A DNA stretch of 24,355 nt, taken from the NCBI GenBank assembly GCA_021826765.1, contig JAKAYK010000005.1, forward strand, positions 1 through 24,355. The letters run 5' to 3'. Position numbers and translations under genes: made by a program. The DNA comes from Thermoplasmata archaeon (GTDB lineage Archaea > Thermoplasmatota > Thermoplasmata > Thermoplasmatales > Thermoplasmataceae). Shown here one piece after another: positions 13,863 through 20,900 of this stretch (positions are counted from its first letter, which is position 1; every line of letters starts with the position of its first letter). The notes below the pieces were generated by a model. The model was not told the origin of the DNA. It made no database searches and saw nothing but the letters and a program-made list of their open reading frames with translations.

Positions 13863-15794
13863 CTAAATATCAATATCCTTTACAAATTTAGCATTCTCTT
13901 CTATGAATCTCCTTCTGGGTTCTACCTTTTCTCCCATCAGGACAGAAAACGTTTTGTCTGCTTCAACTGCACTTTCGATTTCAACCTTCACGAGTTTTCT
14001 TGAATCAGGATTCATTGCGGTCTCCCAAAGCTGTTCCGGGTTCATCTCTCCAAGACCCTTGAATCTCTGCGTTACAACATTTTTTCCAAGACTTTCAGTG
14101 ATCTCTGTTCTTTCTTCCTCTGAATATACATAAAACACCTTCTCACCTTTCTGGATTCTGTAAAGAGGTGGTTCTGCAAAGAAAATATTACCATTTGTAA
14201 TGAGTGTTCTTGAATGCCTGTAGAAAAATGTCAAAAGCAACGTTCTAATATGCGCACCATCAACATCGGCATCAGTCATGATGATTACTTTTCCATATCT
14301 TAATTTAGTAATATCAATTCCATCCCCAATACCTGCACCAAGTACAGCGATCAGGTCTTTTATGATCTGATTTCCGAAAGCCTTGTCATCACTTACCTTT
14401 TCAACATTAAGAATTTTTCCCCTGAGTGGAAGAACAGCCTGAAATTCTCTGTTTCTTGCCTGTTTTGTGGAACCACCTGCAGAATTACCCTCCACAATAT
14501 ACAACTCAGATTTCTCCCTGTCTGAAGTTGAGCAGTCTGAGAGTTTTCCCGGTAGTGTACCGCTTTCAAGAGTAGTTTTCCTTTTAACAAGTTCTCTTGC
14601 TTTTCTTGATGCTTCCCTAGCCTCCGCAGCAAGTATTGCTCTTTTTAGAATCAGATCAGCGATATTTGGATAACTTTCAAGAAATAGTTTCATTGTGGAT
14701 TCAACCATTGATTGAACTATTCCCTTAACCTCACTGTTGCCCAGTTTGGCTTTAGTCTGTCCTTCAAACTGTGGATTCATCATTTTTACATGTATGATGG
14801 CCACTATTCCTTCCCTTATGTCTTCCCCTATGATGGTGTCAGTTCCTTTCAGGTTCTCCTTTTTTCTTGCATAGTCCAGCACTGCTTTAGAGAGACCAGC
14901 TTTGAACCCGATAATATGTGTGCCACCTTCTGGCGTTCCTATGTTATTGACGAATCCTTCAATAGTTTCTGTGCTTGATGTAGTATACTGGATTGCATAT
15001 TCCAGAAGAATGCCATCTTTTTCCGAATTCTCATGTATTGTTCCCTTAAGTACAGGAGTATCGCCTTCTGAAATATAGGATACGAATTCTGATATTCCTC
15101 CGGAGAAGTGGAATGTGTTGACATATGAACTTATCTCGTCAATTATGATGAATGTCAGGTTCGAATTCAGATATGCCAGTTCCCTCAGGCGCTTCTCAAC
15201 GATCTCTCTTGAGAATTTTGTTGTCTGGAATATTTCGGGATCAGGCCAGAATTTTGTGATTGTTCCGGTCTGATCTGGCATATTAATGCTCACGCCAAGG
15301 CTTCCTATTTCATCGGGAGAGTATTCTTTGAGATTTTCCTGTGTTATTCCTTTACTGAAAATCATGGAATACATTTTATCATTCTTCTTGACTATGGCAA
15401 TGAGCTTGGAGGACAGTGCATTTACGACATGTACACCCACTCCATGAAGTCCACCTGTAACCTTGTATACCTTTTTATCAAATTTAGCTCCACTGTGTAG
15501 TTCTGTCAGGACTATTTCCAGTCCAGGTTTTCCGTATTTTGGATGAATATCAACAGGAATGCCTCTTCCATTATCTTCTACAGTAACACTTCCATCTGAC
15601 CCTATTGTGACATATATTTTGTTTCCATATCCTGCACCAGATTCATCTACACTGTTATCCACAACTTCAGATACCATATGATGTAGCCCTTCAGTGCTAG
15701 TATTTCCTATATACATCCCTGGAACTTTTCTAACTGCCTTGAGTCCTTCCAGCACCTCAATTTTTGATGCATCGTACTGATCCACTTTTACCAA
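13863..15794 (-). CDS. gyrB: DNA gyrase subunit B
   Basis: The ATPase subunit of gyrase, 643 aa, the short form typical of Gram-positive bacteria and archaea. The GHKL ATPase motifs are EVVDNSVDE (Glu43 catalytic, Asn47), EDNGRGIP (Asp74) and KVTGGLHGVG (residues 111-120). The TOPRIM domain shows ELYIVEGNSAGGS, PLRGKILNVEK and MTDADVDGAHI. The C-terminal QRFKGLGEMNPEQLWET motif contacts GyrA. The start is TTG at 15792-15794: no in-frame ATG fits, and an AT-rich TATA region centred about 26 nt upstream makes the transcript nearly leaderless. It is the first gene of gyrB-gyrA-hom and is divergent from the 58-aa gene. Confidence 0.97.
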   Translation of the reverse strand: MVKVDQYDASKIEVLEGLKAVRKVPGMYIGNTSTEGLHHMVSEVVDNSVDESGAGYGNKIYVTIGSDGSVTVEDNGRGIPVDIHPKYGKPGLEIVLTELHSGAKFDKKVYKVTGGLHGVGVHVVNALSSKLIAIVKKNDKMYSMIFSKGITQENLKEYSPDEIGSLGVSINMPDQTGTITKFWPDPEIFQTTKFSREIVEKRLRELAYLNSNLTFIIIDEISSYVNTFHFSGGISEFVSYISEGDTPVLKGTIHENSEKDGILLEYAIQYTTSSTETIEGFVNNIGTPEGGTHIIGFKAGLSKAVLDYARKKENLKGTDTIIGEDIREGIVAIIHVKMMNPQFEGQTKAKLGNSEVKGIVQSMVESTMKLFLESYPNIADLILKRAILAAEAREASRKARELVKRKTTLESGTLPGKLSDCSTSDREKSELYIVEGNSAGGSTKQARNREFQAVLPLRGKILNVEKVSDDKAFGNQIIKDLIAVLGAGIGDGIDITKLRYGKVIIMTDADVDGAHIRTLLLTFFYRHSRTLITNGNIFFAEPPLYRIQKGEKVFYVYSEEERTEITESLGKNVVTQRFKGLGEMNPEQLWETAMNPDSRKLVKVEIESAVEADKTFSVLMGEKVEPRRRFIEENAKFVKDIDI

Positions 15795-15813
15795 GAACTG
15801 TATGCACCTACGG

Positions 15814-15827
15814 ATATTAAATTATTT
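15814..15827 (-). promoter_or_regulatory. TATA region of the gyrB operon
   Basis: On the minus strand the sequence reads AAATAATTTAATAT, centred about 26 nt upstream of the TTG start codon of gyrB. Transcription would begin at or within a few bases of the start codon. Confidence 0.5.
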
Positions 15828-15888
15828 GAAATTGTAAGCAGAAACCGAATATTATTGTATTTTCTGTCTATTTGCATCACACATAATT

Positions 15889-15897
15889 TTTATATAA
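15889..15897 (+). promoter_or_regulatory. TATA box for the 58-aa gene
   Basis: TTTATATAA is centred about 33 nt upstream of the ATG at 15926, which predicts a leader of only about 8 nt. It is the plus-strand half of the divergent promoter region shared with gyrB. Confidence 0.5.
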
Positions 15898-15925
15898 TTA
15901 ATAATGCATTAGCCTCTGTGAGAGA

Positions 15926-16102
15926 ATGCAGGAACTAATTTGCAACATTGAATTTTCTGTAGAAGAAGAGGGCCAGAATGGGGAGTCAACTTACACTGCA
16001 AGACTGAGAACTGACATGGGAGGACTCAGAGAATATGTGGGTGTTACCTTTGAAGATGCGTTGAATCAGGTAATAATTGAACTTGAACAGGAATTTTCCT
16101 AA
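15926..16102 (+). CDS. Small acidic protein of 58 aa, function unknown
   Basis: The ATG at 15926 opens a complete frame ending with TAA at 16100-16102, too short for a 60-codon cut-off. The protein begins MQELICNIEFSVEEEGQNG and continues TYTARLRTDMGGLREYVGVT, ending in FEDALNQVIIELEQEFS. The pattern of alternating strands then a helix suggests a compact beta-beta-beta-alpha fold. It is acidic and has one cysteine (Cys6). A TATA box sits at proper distance upstream and a T-rich stretch follows the stop, so it should be a monocistronic gene, divergent from gyrB. The last helix resembles those of small archaeal conserved proteins, but I cannot name a family. Confidence 0.72.
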   Translation: MQELICNIEFSVEEEGQNGESTYTARLRTDMGGLREYVGVTFEDALNQVIIELEQEFS

Positions 16103-16171
16103 AATTTATTAATTTTTATCCTGCGGATTGGAATATTTTTCAATATATGTTCGAGTATGTACCATAAATAA

Positions 16172-16180
16172 TTTATATAA
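16172..16180 (+). promoter_or_regulatory. TATA box for the exported sequon-rich protein
   Basis: TTTATATAA is centred 20-23 nt upstream of the tandem TTG codons at 16196 and 16199, matching a leaderless transcript and supporting a TTG start. Confidence 0.5.
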
Positions 16181-16198
16181 TCTTCAGATTCAATTTTG

Positions 16199-17149
16199 TT
16201 GAAATACTTAGCAATTGCTCTGGCATTATTGATAGTCTTGGAAATTCCAGCTAGCAGCCAGAATAATGATTTCGGCAACCATATATCTTTTCTTTCCTCG
16301 CCAGGCATTAATTTCAGCATAGGAGGGGTAAATACAACTCTTAAGTTTTTCACTGGCGGTCGAGTTATAATCGAAGATAGCGAGGTTAACTATACCTCAA
16401 TTTGGAACATTACAAAAAATGGATTCATGAACTATACTTATACCTCTAATGCATTGGAATCTACTACTGTTAATTTTCCTGTTAAGGGATTTTCTTATAG
16501 TACAGTCAGCATCAATATGTTATTTTATATCAATACCACTACTTACATTCATCCAGTGTCCATAAATAGAACATTTAATTCCAGCAATGGCAGCCCAATA
16601 ATGTCTGGGAACAACAACACCCTTTCAATTTCCTATAACATTACCTCACATAGAATTATTACAGGGGATACATCTCTTATGAATCTGACCCAACAGGATC
16701 AGCAATCCATTGTGGTACCCGAAATATTTTACTTTGGAAATTCCCCTATTCCAGCCAATATGACATTCAGGTCTGACAATTCCAACTTCAATTCATTCAA
16801 GTTTCAATTTGGCAATACACTCAAAAGCCTGTATTATACATTCAACAGAACTTATTCAGAAAATGGTGTTATAAAACAGGCTGAAGTTGAATTTGAGCCA
16901 TTGTTCCAATCTCACAGTTTAAGGATGGGGTTTGTTTTTGCCATGAATGGTTCCTACACAAACATAACATACGACCCTTATGTCATAACTCCAGATGTCT
17001 CACTTTCCGGCTTCAATGTCACGGGCCCGTTGAAAGTGGCAATCAACTATTTAGTAGATAATTCTGAAATCCTGATTGGTGGATTCACTGCAGGCATCAT
17101 GATAATAGGGGCAGGATATATTTCTTACAGAAAGAAATCATCCCTATAA
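16199..17149 (+). CDS. Exported, C-terminally membrane-anchored protein rich in N-glycosylation sequons
   Basis: About 316 aa with an N-terminal hydrophobic signal (LKYLAIALALLIVLEIPASSQ), a long extracytoplasmic domain, and one C-terminal transmembrane helix (about 290-311, ILIGGFTAGIMIIGAGYISY) ending in YRKKSSL on the inside. I count 17 N-x-S/T sequons in the exterior part, so it is probably a heavily glycosylated surface protein. The beta-rich composition suggests an Ig- or jelly-roll-like domain; I recognise no family. The start is one of two tandem TTG codons (16196 or 16199): no ATG precedes the signal sequence in frame, and the TATA spacing favours 16199. The gene ends against the opposing winged-helix gene with a 6-nt overlap. 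Confidence 0.75.
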   Translation: MKYLAIALALLIVLEIPASSQNNDFGNHISFLSSPGINFSIGGVNTTLKFFTGGRVIIEDSEVNYTSIWNITKNGFMNYTYTSNALESTTVNFPVKGFSYSTVSINMLFYINTTTYIHPVSINRTFNSSNGSPIMSGNNNTLSISYNITSHRIITGDTSLMNLTQQDQQSIVVPEIFYFGNSPIPANMTFRSDNSNFNSFKFQFGNTLKSLYYTFNRTYSENGVIKQAEVEFEPLFQSHSLRMGFVFAMNGSYTNITYDPYVITPDVSLSGFNVTGPLKVAINYLVDNSEILIGGFTAGIMIIGAGYISYRKKSSL

Positions 17150-17638
17150 TTTTTCGTCAAGAATATCTATAAGGCTTTCTGCCAGTTCCTCAAGGAATGA
17201 TTTCTTTGATTTTTTGATAACTTCACGAAGCGATTCTGGATTTCTCAAGGTACAAATTCCTTTCGAAATAATCACTATATTGTCGTTTTGCAACTCATTA
17301 AGAGAATCCTTTGATTTATTGCCGCATTTATCAATAATTTCTTCAATTGTTGACTCTCTCTTCCTGAAAAGATAGAAAATTATTTCCCTATTATTCCTGG
17401 AGCGCAGATGAAAACCAAGATTATTTCTAACAGGATCGCTGGTAGCATACGGGAAATACCTTTTGAACCTTCCATCTTTCCTCACTGTTATCTGTCCATC
17501 CTTCTCCAGCTGGTACAAATGATATTCAACATGTCCAGTAGCAAGGCCCGTTACCCTTTGAATTGCCCTGAAGTGTATACCGGGATTCTCCCTGATAACG
17601 TTGAGTATACTTTCCCTTGTACTGGAACCAGAGGTCAA
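17144..17638 (-). CDS. Winged-helix DNA-binding regulator with two HTH domains
   Basis: 164 aa. The first winged helix (residues 8-70) reads ILNVIRENPGIHFRAIQRVT then VEYHLYQLEKDGQITVRKDG, a MarR/ArsR-like archaeal pattern. A second, more divergent one covers about residues 80-130 (REIIFYLFRKRESTIEEIID). A lysine-rich helix ends the protein. It is probably a transcription factor; the target is unknown. The start codon is TTG, overlapping the stop of the upstream three-helix membrane protein as TTGA, so the pair is likely co-translated. An obvious candidate target is the sequon-rich surface-protein gene that faces it, but no operator was identified. Confidence 0.8.
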   Translation of the reverse strand: MTSGSSTRESILNVIRENPGIHFRAIQRVTGLATGHVEYHLYQLEKDGQITVRKDGRFKRYFPYATSDPVRNNLGFHLRSRNNREIIFYLFRKRESTIEEIIDKCGNKSKDSLNELQNDNIVIISKGICTLRNPESLREVIKKSKKSFLEELAESLIDILDEKL

Positions 17639-17907
17639 TGGACACTTCCTCTCAATATTCCTGCATATAGAATGATGAGCATAATAAAATCAGAAAATGA
17701 AACAATAAAGACAGTATATCCTGAAAATATAGTGACACCAAAATATTGAAGAGAAAGCATTATCATCGAGGCCAGAATTACAATGAAAAACATCAGTGTA
17801 TAACTCAATATCCTCAATCCTTTTTTAATCGCCCTGGCAGAGACGATTGAGAGAAATATGGACAATATGATATTGATTCCAATAACTAGCAATTCATATC
17901 CTATCAT
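17635..17907 (-). CDS. Small membrane protein with three predicted transmembrane helices
   Basis: From the ATG at 17905-17907 the protein is 90 aa, with hydrophobic helices at about residues 4-24, 34-53 and 60-84 separated by a basic loop (SARAIKKGLRIL). An in-frame ATG at 17997 would add 30 residues, but that part overlaps the end of the helicase gene in another frame and is not hydrophobic, so the shorter form is preferred. It lies 31 nt after the helicase stop and overlaps the winged-helix regulator by 4 nt. Coupling of a small multi-helix membrane protein to a double winged-helix protein suggests that it senses a membrane signal or sequesters the regulator; this is inference. Confidence 0.65.
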   Translation of the reverse strand: MIGYELLVIGINIILSIFLSIVSARAIKKGLRILSYTLMFFIVILASMIMLSLQYFGVTIFSGYTVFIVSFSDFIMLIILYAGILRGSVH

Positions 17908-17938
17908 TACCCTAAGTATTATGAAGTTGTTAAAAATA

Positions 17939-20900
17939 TTATGGTGATCTATCCCGTATAGATAATCCGGAAGCAGCCATGATTTTCTTGACGTCATGCA
18001 GATATTCCATATCTCCTTCTATTGAATCTGCATGCAAATCATTCTTGTTTCTTTTAACTGTAAGCTCCAATTTTACTTTTCCATTTATAGCATATATGAA
18101 CTTGCGTGTGCCCCCAAAATTCTTCTTGATCAGCTGCTTGATTATTGAATAAAGTAGATCCCTCGGGCTCAGAAGGACTTCCCTCCTGGCTGTTTTCCAG
18201 TTTCCGATAAATTCTGGTTTAACCATAAAAAATTTCTTTGTATCCGGTAAAAACACTTCTTTCAGTTCATTTTTCTTAACATACTCAGCCATCAACCTTT
18301 TGTAAATGCTCTCATTGCTCATACCGGTTATCTGCTGATACATTTCATAATTAATGAAACCATAAGTGGAAATTACTTTTGCAATAATCCACTCTGCTGA
18401 TTCATCCCTGGAAAATTTTTCAATTACAAATCTGTATTTTGATTCTGCATCCTTGCAGATAACTGCAGAATTCCACAACCTTGAGATGGAATCTTCAATC
18501 TGTAAATGTGAACCATGTACATTTTCAATAATTTCATTTTCAGATGCCGGGAACTGCAATATGAACCTTAAGACATCCTGATCAAGGGGTGTCATTACAA
18601 TTGGGCGTAGGGACCTATAAATGGCAATTGTTTCCATGGTTCCCTTTGACTGTATCGACAGGGGGCCGTTAAAAGTAAAGATAAGGTCAGATGTAAAATA
18701 GCTTTCAAGATCAGATGTTCTTATAGACCACATTCTTGCTTCTGTTCCTTCCCTTATACCAAGTGTGGCATCCATTATGTTATCCCTGGCGGTTCCTGCT
18801 TTGCCGGAAGTTGCTCCATAATATTCCAGAGAATTCTCAATAAACTTATCCGAATACATAACTTCGAACTTATCCCTCCCCTTGACCCAGAACTCATTTC
18901 CATGTGAATATCCAAGAATTTCAAGGGTATTTACAATTTTTCCTGCATTATTGTTGAATACAACTGCCTTGCCTTTTTTCACAAAGTTTGTATCTATATA
19001 TTTGAGCAGTTTTTCTCTGTCTTCTTCCTTTTCAAGTTCGACCTGTGATATCCACACCATTTCTGGATAAATATCCGCAGAAAGAAATGCAGATAATCTC
19101 CCTCCAGAATAAAATATCATATTATATCCACTGTCATATGACAGAATCTGTCTCTCATATATGCTGGAAGGATCTCTTACTGGAACCAGAATGTCTTCAG
19201 GGTAATTTTCAGGGAGTTCCCCAAAATATATTCCATTTTTCCCCATCGAAGAAGGAATATTATCCAGATCACCTTTTTTGATATAAAACCAGAAATTTCT
19301 CATCAGCTCATTCTGTGTAACAGGACCTGTGAACGTGAGGAGTGTTTCCATAGCCTCATTACGGGACATTGATGTTTGTGCTATTTTACCAAACCGGCCA
19401 TTTTCTTCATATACTAGCACACTGTACTGTAGCTCCTTCAGAATTAGCTTTATTTCTCTTATATCGATTGATAACGCTGATGAAATAGCTTCAGGTGTTG
19501 CAGCTCCATATTCTAGATATGAATACACTCTTATATCATTTTCTTTCATCTCATTTTCACGGAGTTTCTGCAGTGCCAAAGCCATGTCCCTGTGCATCAC
19601 AGTATACCTGTGCCTGAAAAAACGTCCAACAATTACAGGTGAATTTTTTATGTTATCTTCTCCGGATGGGACTCTCATTTCAAGTGATGCTGCATCAGTA
19701 AAATAGCCTACATTTGAAAGATACTGATCAGCATTATCAAAATGCCTCATTATTTTCCCCTTTCTCTTTATCTCAGGATCATTTCCACTGTAACTGAGTA
19801 TCTGTTCAATGTGCCCATGTTCTATGTACTGCTTCGCAAATACTGGTGTCACATAATCCTCATCCAGCCTTCCCATTGAAACATTGCTCAAAATCTCCCT
19901 GTCAAGGATTTCCCTTTCCATAGGCAATTTTATTGATAATTCGTCCGCGGTCATGGGGCCCATGGAACTTATGGTCCTGTATACCAGATCGGTCTCATTC
20001 ATTTGACCCTTTTCCGGTTCTTCTCTAATCATATAAATTGTGCTTTCACCTGAAAAATTTCTTTTGATAAGGTACATTGATTCTAGTGCATTGAGGGAGT
20101 TCTTCACAGCATCCTCAGGATATGAAAGCCCATGAGCAATTTCTTTCATGGATTTTCCGTTGCATTGAGCAAGGATAATCTTATCCTCCTCTGTCAATTC
20201 CTTGTGTCTTGAAAAAAGCTTTCTGAACAGTTCAACCCTTTCCGGAAGTGTCCAGTATATACCCCTGACATAAACACTCTCAATCTTATTTTCGACAGCA
20301 AGACGCCTGCAGATTTTTTCTGAATCCTCGGTGCCATATGGGAATGGAGAATTGAATCTTGATCTGGAAATATCCACATAGGGAAAGAATTCGAACAATT
20401 CCTTCATGGATTCTTCATCAGAGACCCTGGGAACCTTCGAAGAATAGAAAAGGTCGACAATCCTGTGATCCTTTATCTTAAAATCCATATATTCCGTTCC
20501 ATAGACTCTGTCCACGATCCTGCTTTGAAGCTCCCGCAATAGTTTTGCACGGTCTTCCATAAGCACAATATCAGAAACACTGGCAAGAATCAGTGAGAGG
20601 GAAAAGGGGCTTGATTTTGTTGAATAGTCTGCAATGGAATAATTGCCTCTTTCAATAATTTCTGAAACATACTTTAATGCTGCAGGAACATCCATCATGT
20701 CATTCATGATTTCCCTGTATGTTTCCATTATAACAGGAAAATTGTGTATATTTTCAAGCGCTTTGAGCACCCTGTCGCTCCTGAGTTGCTGTATCACAAT
20801 AGAAACCTCATGCCCCTTGTATTTCCTGAGTACCATCAATGCTCTTGTGGCACACTGCCTGAATCTTTCCTTGAATATGGTGGTATTGCTGATTGAATTT

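Noticed and set aside
17908..17997. 30-residue N-terminal extension of the three-helix membrane protein
   Set aside because: It overlaps the end of the helicase gene out of frame and is hydrophilic; the ATG at 17907 places the first hydrophobic helix right after the start.
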